The translations under genes and the position numbers were made by a program. Below the pieces are notes generated by a model, which was not told where the DNA came from, did not search any database, and worked only from the letters and a program-made list of their open reading frames with translations. A DNA stretch of 64,000 nucleotides, taken from positions 84,020 to 148,019 of the forward strand of contig JAJEKB010000326.1 of assembly GCA_022393335.1 (NCBI GenBank). The letters are read 5' to 3'. This DNA comes from Macrotrachela quadricornifera. Taxonomy: Eukaryota > Rotifera > Eurotatoria > Philodinida > Philodinidae. This document shows, piece by piece, positions 12,398-24,763 of this stretch (the first letter of the stretch is position 1; each line of letters begins with the position of its first letter).

Positions 12398-14070
12398 TTA
12401 ATAATAAGAAGGATTACCAGTATATCGTACTGGAGAACTAGGTCCTGGTAATTTTGGATGTTGTCTTACTGCAAAGACATCACTTGGATCAATAGTAGAA
12501 AAATGATCAAAACCTGTATAAAAATGTAATACACGTGGTTCTTCTCTTTGTTCAATTGGTCGGTCAGGTGGATTTAATCGAGTTGGTCGATAAATTCCAC
12601 GTTGAATATAATCATTAACCGATTCACTAGTATAATTCATTGGATTTGTTCTTGTTTGATGCCAATGTGATGATTGATAAGGATATGATGATACTGGTTG
12701 TTGAGGATATCGTTGTTGTGGTGGTATTGATGTCATTGATGGAGATGTTAAAATATCAGGATTTCGATATGGATTTGAAGTTTGTTGTTGTTGTTGTTGA
12801 ATAGGTGGATTTCTATATTGATTATTTGGTACAGATGTATAAGGTGTTAACATTTGATGATTAGGATTCGTTATATAATCAATATTAGAATTATTATTAT
12901 TATTAGCTGTTCGTGTTGGAAAATATTGATGTGGATGAAGTACTTGTGGATAATCATAAGTTTTCATTCGTTTTTTATTATTATTTTGTCTAACCACAAC
13001 ATATGTCGATGGATTTAATATTCCTGGATAATTATTAATATCAACAAATGGTTCATTAATATTACCATCTCTATCATTTCTTTATACAAAAAAAAATCAA
13101 ATTTCAAAAAATTAAATAAAATAAACATACTTGTCAGGTTTTTTTAAAAGTATATCATAAATTGTTAAAAGTAAAGCACCAATAACTGCAAGTATAACAG
13201 CAACAAGATTAACATAAAAACACCAATCAAGAGAACGTGGTTCTGTTGATACATTATAAACAGAAAAACCAAAAACAAATAATCCTGCTATACCAACACT
13301 TGCTATTTAAATAAACATTTTTGAAATTTTTTTTTTTAATAAATATTTAAATAAATTCTTACCTGCTGGCCATGCACAAAATACTGCTAAAATTGCTAAA
13401 TAATAATGAATACTTTTTTTAAATAGATAACAAATACAAGATATAAAAGCAATAATTAATGTTGGTGTTATTAAAAATAAAAAGACAATTTCAAGTGCTT
13501 GCCACGCATTAATACCGACTAAATTTTAAATAGAAGAAAAAAAAATATTTTTTATAATTTTAATATTGTAATAACCTCTAGCTTGACTAAGTCGTTGTTC
13601 AATATATAAACTATAAGATCCATTAGTTGAAAACCAACTATCACATGTTTGATTAGAAAAAAAACATAAACGCCAAAGTCCATAATGATTCGTAGAATTT
13701 GGAGTAAAACTATCCGAAAACCATGAATGTTCAACAGCAAAGACAATAATTAAAGCTGCAACACTTAATGTAAGAAAAATAATAGCTACAATAAGACACC
13801 AAATAATTTTTAATCGCTAAAAAAGAAACGAAATTTTTTGTCATAAGCGATTATTTTTGATGTAGTTAAATTCGAAAAAAAAAAAAACTTCAAACCAAAA
13901 AAAGACTACTCTAATGAGAAGCTATTGCTAACATAAATATAATTCACATAATACAAATAAAAAAAACACACACATAGATCAAGGATCTTTTTATTCCTTA
14001 CCCGATTAGGACGATGTTGTACAGTTGATGGCCAAGTGTTCATTGGTAAATTTTGATCATTATAAAACAT
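12398..14070 (-). CDS. Claudin/PMP22-type four-TM protein with a long Pro/Gln/Asn-rich tail
   Basis: Predicted 439 residues. Exons: 14070-14002, 13816-13576, 13518-13363, 13302-13131, 13079-12398, with phases agreeing at each junction. TM1 is at about residues 26-48. The first extracellular loop carries the family signature GLWRLC...C (GLWRLCFFSNQTCDSWF), as in claudins, PMP22/EMP and calcium-channel gamma subunits. TM2 (ALEIVFLFLITPTLIIAFI), TM3 (YLAILAVFCAWPAG) and TM4 (FYVNLVAVILAVIGALLL) follow. The last exon encodes a cytoplasmic tail of more than 200 residues rich in Pro, Gln, Tyr and Asn, ending NPSYY. Claudins form paracellular junctions and gamma subunits or TARPs escort channels; the sequence does not settle which applies here. 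The tail is far longer than in typical claudins and closer in scale to TARP-like proteins. Confidence 0.75.
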
Positions 14071-17000
14071 TATTTTATAGATTATTCATAGTTAATATTT
14101 ATTGTTGTATTTGATTAAAAAAACAAAAGTTAAAAGATCTTTGTTGGTTATTCTTATTCGAAAAAATCATATTCATCCACCTTCTTTTTTTTTTTCTTTC
14201 CTAAATAAAACATTGAAGTTTTTTTTTGACTGTTTAAAAACAATAAAGGTAGCCTCTTAAAAATATAAAAGTTTAATGGTTACTTAAGCAAAAAAATACC
14301 TTTTTCTCTTTCTTTTTTTCTCTTAACATACAATAACCAATATAAATATGTTTGCCGACTTTTTTTCTGCATATGCACAGAGCAGTTTGTTATTTTGTTA
14401 TCTTAACGATTAATCGTACACTTCAGAGGTTAAACACAATACAAAATCCGCATATTAAAGTAACGGAAAGATACTTATGCCAATGGCAAAAGTAATTTTT
14501 TTTTTATCATTTATTGACATAGTGCATATTTTACGTTATTATGAACATATGCACAACATTTTTTTTTTATTTACTTCATTCGTTTATGTAAATATAAACT
14601 AAGAACAGTAGATGATTCTTTTATACTATTCTAAGTAGGAAGAAAAATAAAAGGAAAAAAACCATGACTGTTTTATGAATATACAAAAGAGAATTTTCTA
14701 ATTTGTAAGTAATGTTACGATAAAAAATTTTAATTCTTCGATTTTGTTTGGATTAGTCGAACTGATTCATCTTTAAGAATGAAAAGTTCTTCAAAACTTC
14801 TTCAATTCATAAGAAAATTGTCACATAGATACTGTTTTGAATCAGCATTATTAATCAAAAGTATCTCAGTTATTCGTAAGGCTAGATGTCTGATAGTTTT
14901 AGCATGCATACTACTAGAATTTTAAATATATAACCAAATGCGATCCGTTCGATTTCAATTGTTTGAATTAGAAAGGAGTTATGATAGATGAAAAGTGTTC
15001 TCAATGTGATTTCTATAATTCAAGAAGATAATCTGATCAATTTATTATTATGTAGAATATCTACAACTTTGACTGTTACGATGAATTTTGTAGTGTAAAT
15101 CGTCACATTGAAAGATTATTTAATGATAGATTAACCGAATCATAAAGTACTTATTTTCAAAATCAAATGTCTCACTTGAAACTAGTGTTGTTTATCTATT
15201 TTTTAAAAGTAGTACACATGCTAACAATTTCAGATGACTAAGATACTTTTGGTCAATACTTATGTAACAATATCTTTTATGAATAAAAATTTTGAAGAGA
15301 CTTCTATTATCAAAGATCAATCAATCTGATTTGATATCTTTTATTGCAATGCGATTTATTGAATCAGTCTGTAGAAATGGAAATGATATTGATTCTAATC
15401 ATTGTCAATATTTATTTCTATACTTAGATTAGTAAAAATATAAGAAGATCTACGACATATGATTACTTTATTTTAACTATTAGAAACTACACGTAAATAG
15501 GATTATGATTTAACTATTCTCATACATGACGATGATGATAATAATGGATATTGAAATGATTTAAATTAATTCTCATTAATTTAAGATAATGTACCAATAA
15601 ACAAAAATCAATAGGTTTAATACTTTATTTCAGAGCATCTCTAATTTGTATACTACGAAAATGTATTTCCAACTCTCCAATTACTTTTAATTACGAGCTC
15701 TGTATATAAAATAACTCCTATAAATGTATGAAAAAGATTTTTCATATTATACATTATTATCAAATCTTTTTATATTAATTGAATAAAAGAATATTTAAAA
15801 AAAAATTAATTTCTAACGTAATATTAATTGTGTCACTTATCTAAAAACACTTACCGAAATCTAATTAATACAAAGATTATTTTCTTTCAAAAATTCAATA
15901 ATTTAATCTATCATTTGATGCATTCATCAAAATACAAATGAATATTGACAAGTATATGTCGAATTCTTCTTATTTTTTACTCTATAAAATAGTACTTACT
16001 TATTCGAATCTTTAAATTAAATGAATCAATCGACAAATATTAGCAATAAATGAACTATTTTGAATTGAGTTGTGGTTATCGATTTAAAAATAAGAAAAAA
16101 AGAAAGACTAAATTTAAATACAATTGACAATCTTGTTTTTGTCTACATCGATTATTGTAAGTAGCAGCTACTGTCTCTCTCTCTCTCTATTTCTCTTCTT
16201 TTAAATTTGTCTATAAGTACTCGCCTTGGCAAATAATTAAATTTCTTTTTTTTTTTCTTCTTTACTAGTCTTATTGAACTTCTGTCTCTCTCTCTCTCTT
16301 CGTTATTCTTGTCAATAGACAAGAACAAGAGCAAACCAACTATTTCTTATATTATCAAACATATACACTTCACTCGTTCATCTAATAGCAACGAAGAATA
16401 CATAATACATATGTGATGCAATTGAATTTAAAGACAAATGACATGTCGAAAGAGCTTTAGATCAAATAGCACATTTTTATATGCCACTGCTAGAATAACA
16501 TACTTGACTGAATATGTGTCAACACTTTCGAAATTGTATCTCTCACCTATAAACAAAGAAAAATTGCATAAATAAAAGGAAGCACTTTTATTCAAGAGTC
16601 AAATTTCAAGTGATATGAAAGAATAAAAATTGTGACTATGAAAAGAAAAAACAACATTTACTTTTTTTTCGTTTTTTTGAACAATGAATTAAAAACGAGC
16701 AATTCATATTCTATGGCATGAAATTTTATGTAATCAGTATTTTATATGACTGAAAGATATTTTATGTATATATAGATTCATTCAACTGAAAATTATTTTT
16801 TTATGGAGTATTACAAAACATGAATAGTTATATATTTAGAATTATTTTAATATAAATTTGAATATTTTATTTCTTAGGAATTTTTATCTTTCTATTTTTA
16901 TTCTACACTCTATTTAATCAGGATCAATAAATATATGTGTGTGTGTCATAGAAGAGATTAAAATTTCTCTAAACAATTATAGTCATACTATTATTTTTGC

Positions 17001-17695
17001 TTCTTCTGAAAAGAATTTTAAATTAAGGATAGCATAATGTTTTGTTTTATAATCAAAGTACTATTGGAATTTATTACAAATCAATTATGATTATTTTATG
17101 ATAGTATATTACATATTCAAACTGTTCCACAAGAATTAACTATTATTTTCAGCCTTTTGTTTTGTTTTAATTCTTCTTTAGTTTCATTTTACGCTCATGT
17201 TGAGCTAAATCTCTCGTATTTGCCGCGATTTTCCTCTTCATTCTTTACATTTCACGCTTTTTAATACTCAATATGGCATAAAACATCATCAAAAACAAAA
17301 AAATATATGTAGAATAATATTTAACTAAATTCTTCCATTATACAATTTCATGCGCCTCTATATTGATGTTTATTCTTAACGCGTGCTTACATTTGCTATA
17401 TTGTATGACATAGATATATTATGGATAGATAGCTTCTGCTTCAATTCTTGTAATATGAGCTTATTCTACAAAACCAACTGTGGATGTTCTAGTCAATATT
17501 GAATTTATGTGTTATTTTCTATGATATTTTAACAAATAATTTCAATTAAATGCATAGGTCATATTGTTAATAGTATTATTTTATTTTAACATACAACATG
17601 GTATCAGTAAGTTAATACAAAAAAATACATATAATAAACTGAAATATATGAAAAAGGTATAATAAATTTTTTTTAGATAAATTAATCTAGTCATT
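14071..17695. other. 3.6-kb intergenic region between divergent genes
   Basis: It lies between the start of the claudin-like gene (-) and the start of the TMEM45-like gene (+), so it should hold both promoters. Two CT microsatellites (about 16172-16189 and 16283-16301) flank a T-rich stretch, and a short GT run is at 16936-16947. No coding exon was found. Small frames here are low complexity. Confidence 0.6.
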
Positions 17696-18657
17696 ATGGG
17701 TACACTTCTTGGTCATGTTGTACCTGGCACATTTTTTATACTTTTTTCTATATGGTGGGGTTTTGCTCTTGCAATAAAACATTATCATTTATATTATCAA
17801 AGAAAAAATGTACGAAAAAAATCTAATCTATATTATTCAACAACAACATTTTCATGTATATGTTGTTCATCATATCAAAGGAGTCCAATTGAATCTTATT
17901 TAAAAATTTTTTGTGCAATATTTGGTATGTTAGGAGAATTATTAACAGGTTTTACACATTTATATAATGAAACATTAAAAAGAAAAATATGGGGTTTTGG
18001 TGAAAATAATGCTCAACATATAACTATGTTTTTTGGTTTTGCTTTAGCATCTTTATTTGAAATTCTTAGTCATTTTAAATATACATTACCGGATGGTATT
18101 GAATATTTAGCAAATATATTAGCATATTGTATTGAAGCATTTTTATTTCATTTTCATGTACATGGAAAAAGTGAAATTGAAATACATGTTCATAAATTAC
18201 TTGTTTATGCTATTATGTTTTGTATTATTGCTGCAATTTGGGAATATAATAGACCTCATCAAATATTAGCAACTTATGCAAGAATTGCTGGAACATTATT
18301 ACAAGGCATTTGGTAAGAATTAAAATTTATAGAATTATTCATATTCAAAAAAATTTTCTTTTGTTTTTATTAAGGTTTTATGCAATTGCTTTTATTCTTT
18401 ATTTTCCATCAGATGATTCTTATTGGATATGGTTACCTAGTCATGGCCATATATTATTAATAACTGTTATATTTATATGGATTGTTCTTTTTACATGTTT
18501 TTTTTTATTTCTTCAATCAATTATTGTATGGTATATTTTAAGACGAAGATATTCAGATAATAATTATGAGATATATAATGAAGAAATGATTCCAAATTCT
18601 ATAATTGATATTAACGATAATGAGACTGATGATAATGACAGTCAAGCATATAATTAA
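17696..18657 (+). CDS. TMEM45-family multipass membrane protein
   Basis: Predicted 299 residues in two exons, 17696-18312 and 18375-18657, joined inside a Trp codon (TG/G). The start MGTLLGHVVPGTFFILFSIWW has the GHxxPGxFF pattern that opens TMEM45A/B (DUF716) proteins. Further family features are the conserved GFGENNAQHITMFFGFALAS region and the His-rich FHFHVHGKSEIEIHVHKL segment. About seven hydrophobic segments are visible. The C-terminal 35 residues are acidic (Asp, Glu, Asn) and presumably cytoplasmic. Length matches the family (about 275). The molecular function of this family is poorly defined; mammalian members sit in Golgi or endosomal membranes. Confidence 0.87.
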
Positions 18658-18917
18658 TTTCTATCTAGATTTTATTTGTATTTTACTGACATATAATCTT
18701 CCGCTTTCAGTGTTTGCTTTGATATCTATATATATATATATATATCTTTTATTTAGATCAGCATTTTATTTTACTAATAATAATCTCTAATGTCTTTTCT
18801 TTTTTTTATCTTTTTTTTTTTGGAGGAAGTAATCAAATATTTTGTATTTATATTAGTCAAATATTTAAATAAAAATACAATATAAAATTTTTGTAGATAC
18901 AAAAAAAAATATAGGAA

Positions 18918-20798
18918 ATGTTTTTAAAACAATATCAATTTTCAAATAATAATATAAGAAATATTTATTATTTATTTAAACGAAATTATAATTTTAAAAA
19001 ATTATCTCTTCAAGCAGATAAAAATCCGCATGTGAAAAATGTTTTAGAAGAACAAACAAAAAAACGAGAAGAACAAGGAGTATTAAGACGATTAATTGAT
19101 AAACGGTAGGAAAATTAGACGTGATATATTCAATTATATATTTTTTGGTATATTTTTAGTACAAGTGAATATAAAGAATATTTTTCACATTCTGTATGTA
19201 TTCAAATTTTTTATCTTAATAAAAATAATATATTAATTATTATATTAGTCCGATCCATCAATTCTTAAACGACCAAAACATACATCTTATGATCATATTG
19301 GACAAAAACGTGCAGTACATTTAAGTAAAATATTACGATCATTTCTAACTGATCGTATTGGTTCAGGTGAAATTGGTGATATATTAGCTGGAAAAGATTT
19401 TCAGTTAACAAATGTGAATTTATATAAAAAAAAAAACAAATTATTTTTTCTTTATAAATAATAAATTTCTTTAGATTATTGTTCCAGTTGATTTAAATCG
19501 TATTGAAATTTTATGGTGGTCACCAGAACAAGAAAGAAATATTATTGAAGATTTATTAAAAACAGCTGGTGAAGAATTAAGGTATGCATTTATTTATCAT
19601 CAATTATATAGTGTTGGATAATATTATAAGAATAGACTAGTTTTATTCATACACTTTTTCTCTGTTTGCTAAATATATGCATTTAAGTTTGATCTCTCCA
19701 AAAGTATGCTTAGATTTAATTGTTTCAATTTTGTACAAATGGAAATTTATTGGAACTCATGTGATTGAGAAATATCAGTAGAAAACGCTGATCAATTTCA
19801 GCTTTTTGGTTATCAAAAGAAAGATAAATATATTTTAACAACAAAAGGCACATTTTTGTGTCAAATTTTACTTGAAAATGTCGATTCTTTGTATTTTAAA
19901 CATTAAATTATTGTCATCTTTCGAAAAAGATATTTTGTAACGAAGCCTTTTTTATCTACTACTGATTTAATTTTAATAACCAAAATACTGACGTGGATCA
20001 ACGTTTTTTACTAATGTTTATCAGATGCATGATTTTCAATAAACTTGTATTTCTACAAACTTAAAATTTAAAACAACTCAATCTACCTGTACTACAGTGG
20101 CGCGGTCAGGAGGGACTAGGATAGGCTGAGCTGTGAGTCCCTCTAGTGGAATTTTTGATACATGCATTTTATTTGTCATGGCGGCTCAAAGGTCCATTGA
20201 AAAGATTGAGCTCCGCTACTGCTGTACTATTAGAGAGATCACACTGTAATGTATGGTTAGACACATAAATTATTGCAAATAGAGAAAAAACAATAGTTTG
20301 CTCATACAGTTTTATCCAGCACTATATATATAATATTCAATTAGAACCGCTATTCGACACGCACAATTATTACCCAATTTACCACCCGTCATTTTTAAAC
20401 GAGATAATTTACGTAAAGAACGTGATGAAATTAATCATTTACTTGATACAGCTGATATGGGATCATCGGATGAAATATCTTCGACAACTGCAATTGATAA
20501 TCAATTGACAGAACGTAAAGATTTATATGATAGTGATCGTACAATTATTCTTCAAAAATTATCAATTGATGCAGATGTTAATAATGAAGAAGAAAATGAT
20601 ATAAGTCAATTAACTGTCGAACAAATGCAACAACGTATGAAAGCATTTGCATTAACTAAACGAATGAAACGTGTAAAAGAACAAAAAGATGCTATGTATG
20701 GAATAATGGCTATTGAAAAAGAAAGACAAAATCAAGAACATTTTTCATTAAATGAAATGACAGATTTTGAATTTGGACAAGAAAAAAAAATAAAATAA
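18918..20798 (+). CDS. RBFA: Mitochondrial ribosome-binding factor A
   Basis: Predicted 315 residues; assists maturation of the mitochondrial small ribosomal subunit. Exons: 18918-19105, 19160-19193, 19249-19413, 19475-19581, 20345-20798. The N-terminus (MFLKQYQFSNNNIRNIYYLFKR) is basic, hydroxylated and free of acidic residues, as in a mitochondrial presequence. The RbfA domain runs from about residue 75 (SILKRPKHTSYDHIGQKRAV) through EILWWSPEQE to AIRHAQLLPNLPP. The metazoan extension PPVIFKRDN...DEINHLLDTADMG is closely like the segment after the RbfA fold in animal RBFA. The C-terminus is charged and helical. The start at 18918 follows an A-rich leader, and all junctions agree in phase. 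The last intron is unusually long (763 bp) because it contains a hAT-type miniature element. Confidence 0.83.
20087..20229. mobile_element. hAT-type MITE (127 bp) with perfect 8-bp target duplication
   Basis: The element is 20095-20221. The left end reads CAGTGGCGCGG; the reverse complement of the right end reads CAGTAGCGGAG, giving imperfect terminal inverted repeats. It is flanked by identical 8-bp copies of CTGTACTA at 20087-20094 and 20222-20229. An 8-bp duplication plus CAGTGGCG-like ends is diagnostic of the hAT superfamily (established knowledge). It is too short to encode a transposase, so it is non-autonomous. It is more GC-rich than the surrounding intron and sits in the last RBFA intron. 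Confidence 0.88.
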
Positions 20799-23700
20799 AT
20801 AAAATATAATTATTAAATATTTGTTTATTTATTTAATAAATCACTGTGATTATATGTAAATTCAATAGTAATATTTGAGTATTATCTGACTATTTAATAA
20901 AAATCTCTGTCAAAACTATATTGATATGTATTTCTTAGAATCAAAAGTATTCTTTATTATTCAATTCCCATACTAATTTTCAGATAATTATTTGCTTTTA
21001 TTTTTTGACTAAAGAAATCATCAAAGATCAGTTCTGTAAATGTTCATATTGTTATTCTATTCAGTAATATGAACATCACTAATCCAGTTTATTTTATACC
21101 AACATATGAATCATAATATACAATTTTAATAAAATCTTGATTCGACAAAATAAAGATTTGAATTAATTAATAATATACATAAAATCATAGATTCCTATGG
21201 GTAATTAATTATTATTATTCATACATTTTTTTTACATAATAAATAAAAATATTTTTATTTAACATTTAAAATTGATTCATACATAGTTGTCATAATCCTA
21301 TTTTGTTTGATTTCTAATATACTTAACAATGAATATAGTAAATCATGTTCAATCGTTCTTTTTATTCAGAAGTTTTAATCAATAATAAAACAAGAAATAA
21401 TTCATAAATTATTATATTTAAATAATATTCATAAGAAATAATCGGATTTTATTGTTTTCTTTAAAGACTCAACAGTAGTATCATCATTGTAAATACGTAT
21501 CCCTGGAATTCTATGTTTTAATAAAAACAAGCAAATACAAAAAAAAATTTATCTTAAGATGATTACATAGCATATATATACATCTATATGGAAGAGCTAT
21601 TAAGTCAATATAATGATGAATAGAGAGTGTTGCCTACTACAAATGAATTAGCAGATGTTTCTAAATAAGCTTGAAAAAAGGTCATAATAGAAAATCTGTT
21701 ACATCAAAGAAGTATAGAATTGAATCTTAATATACCCAGATGTTTCTTCATACAAGTCTAATTAACATAATAAGAATATTCAAGAGTTGTTTTAAATCAA
21801 TAGTAAGTAATACTAAACAAATATTTATTAATTTATTATAGTTATATTAAATTATATATTTGTGTTTATTAAATATGAATATATAATTTGAATTAAAATT
21901 TTTATTTTATTAATAAAAGATCAGAAAATCAATCTAGAATATACATATATAAAGAACTAATTAATATCCGAAAAAAGAAAACCTGTAAATGATTAGACGA
22001 AATATATACATAATGCTTTTCTATTCTTTGCCGACTCTTCAATTTCCTTGAAATGTTAAAAAGCGTACGAGATAAAAATCGTATCATTGTTGAACTTCGA
22101 GTAGAAATGCATCGAGCGATAATTATGTTGAAGTACAAAGCAAGCAAATAAACATATCGAAGAAGAGCCGAAAGAAAAAGAAAAAGGCATATATGAACAC
22201 AGACGATGAAAAGAAAATGAGAAAAATAACGGAAAAAGCGAATTCCATTTAGTATTTTGCTCTATTCTAAGTCATTCTCTAACTCCTACACTTGTTATTT
22301 TCAATAAAAAAAAAAAAGATATAAAGACGAGAGACGATGAGAGAAAAAAAAAAGAAAAAATCGTCGTAGTCGACAATACTATTAATCGGTATTTTGTGCT
22401 CGACTGCACAACCATCTTGTTTTCTCTTTAAGTTAACTTGATGGTTAATGTATCTATCTTATTATTTTTTTTTGTTCATCTAGATTTATTTATATACAAG
22501 CCACAATAACATTATTTGATAAATGAGGTAAAAATAAATCTTTTATTATTTTCAATATATTTTGAATTCTCTAAGGATAAAAATCATTTAAGTTTCGAAA
22601 TAGAATTTATAAATGAAGTAGAAAAACTTCAAAGATATTAACAGTAAATAGAACTCAACAAAAACTAACAAAAACAATATTAAATTTATTAATTATTAAA
22701 ATTTCAAGTCTTCAAGGTATATATCTATTTAATAATTGATATATGAAGAAAAAAAGAATATTTATCATTATATTACTGTGTAATAAAAATAACAATAGAT
22801 CTATCATGCCCGTTCATGTTTTTCTTTCTATTGGAATAAAGCTAAATATTATTGTTTTCTTATTTCAATATATATTGTTTCGAGTATTCTAGTATATTAT
22901 TATTTCTTTTTCTTTCTAGAAATTTTGTATGATATTAAATTGAGATTGAAAAGAAAAATAGAATTTATTTTTTTATTTTCCCTTTGAATTTTCTTTTGAA
23001 ATTACCTGGAGTAATTATTCATATAAAGAAGAAATCATTGTATTATCGGAAAAAAAAGAAGCGAAATCACTTATGTTTATTGTTCTCAAACGATCGGAAA
23101 AATATAATATTGTTAACATTAATTATATTTAAAAAAAGATGATTCTCATTTGAATATAGCAAAAGATAAGGTCAGATAAAAAAGAAAAGAGCATTTCGAC
23201 TAGGAAAATATATTATACATATGTGAATTATAAGAGAATATTTATTCGTTTAGATACTAAATTCATATATATAAGAAAATAACTTCATTCAACTTGTTAA
23301 TAAACGAAATTGTTCTATTGATTAACATGACCTTGAGAAATCTCTATTCCGAGTTTATTTTATTACAGAAATTGAAGATTTTTAAGCGAGAACAAAAAAA
23401 CAAAAAAGTCAATATTAAAAAGCGAGAAGAGAATTTCCTGAAATGGTTTTCTTTTCCGAATAGTAAAAATAATAGAACATAAATAAAATAAACTAAATTA
23501 ATAAAAAAAAATTGTATTTTATTATTATTTTTTTTTCTTTTCAAAATTTAGTCAAATATTTACTAATGATTTAACACATGAATATTTTTTAATATCGAAT
23601 TAAGTTCAAAAAATTAAAATATAATTTATTGTAAACGACAGAAAAACATCAAAAGAGGAGAAAAAAAAAGAATTTTCTTTTTTTTTATTTTTCTTTTTTC

Positions 23701-24763
23701 TCCTATTTATAACTATTATTTCTTTTTTTTAATATACAAAAAAGCTTTTAAGAAGTAAATAGAAAAAAAAAAAATTTTCATTTTAGATCAATTATTAAGG
23801 TAACGAATATTATGACAGTTGATTTTGTTAAGAATGTACTTGAATGAAAATAAAATATAAGATAATTTCAATTAAAAAATAAAAACGGATATAAAATAAG
23901 AAGTTAAGTTGAAAGTATTTTATATATAAATTATATCTTTCAATTAGTATTTGATTGTTTAATTGATTGATAAAGAGGATCTCTTATTAGACATGACCGG
24001 AGATTGCATTACTTTTAATAAAATAATATAAATGAAAAAAGAAGAATTCATTCTTTTAAAAAAATAAACTATCAACAGCAGATTATACAGTAAGGTAATG
24101 TGGTTTTACATATATAAACTGTTTATTTTTTCAATTTGTAAAACTAATCGTAAATATTTAATATGAACATATAAGAAATTAAGATATCTCCAAGATGTTT
24201 TAGTTTTTTTTATTAGTTATTTAACTATTATAAATATAGAAAACAATCTTTCAAAGAATAAACTTGTTAAGATTTTATTTTAAATAAAATACATTTGTTT
24301 ATGAAATAAATATAATTAAATTGTTAAGCATGAATAGAATCAGAAACAAAATTTGAAATTGTAGTTTATGTCAATCAATAGATGATTATTGTTTCTAATT
24401 ATTATTTTTTCGTAAATGTTAATGATAATTATGAATTGCATTACTCCACCCTAGTTCTCCTTTCATTTTTCTTCTCTTCTTCTTCTTCTTCTTCTTCTTC
24501 TTCGTCTTCTCGTTCGCGGGAGTAACCGAGAAACGGAAAGAAAGAATGGACCATTTCACTATTACATATATATACTCTCTCTTACTTCACACGCTCATCT
24601 ATGCGGCTCATTCGAAATATTTTGAGTGTTCTTCGTTTATTTCTTAAAAATAAAAAAAGAAATCAATATGTAATCAATATAGTCTATTTTTCAATTATTC
24701 CATCTGATCTTTTTCTTTATTTATTTTTTATCTATATATAAATAATAATATTTTTATTTAACA
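20799..24763. other. 4-kb intergenic region upstream of the GPCR gene
   Basis: AT-rich with many poly-A and poly-T tracts (for example 23650-23720) and no supported exon. A CTT/TTC run lies at 24477-24503, next to a locally GC-richer patch (24507-24535) that may belong to the GPCR promoter. No RNA gene was recognised. Confidence 0.55.

Noticed and set aside
16152..16334. Minus-strand frame with Arg/Glu and Lys repeats
   Set aside because: Produced by CT microsatellites and a poly-T tract; no biological signature.
23294..23544. Two opposed short frames rich in Lys or Phe
   Set aside because: Both come from A/T homopolymer tracts and have no recognisable content.
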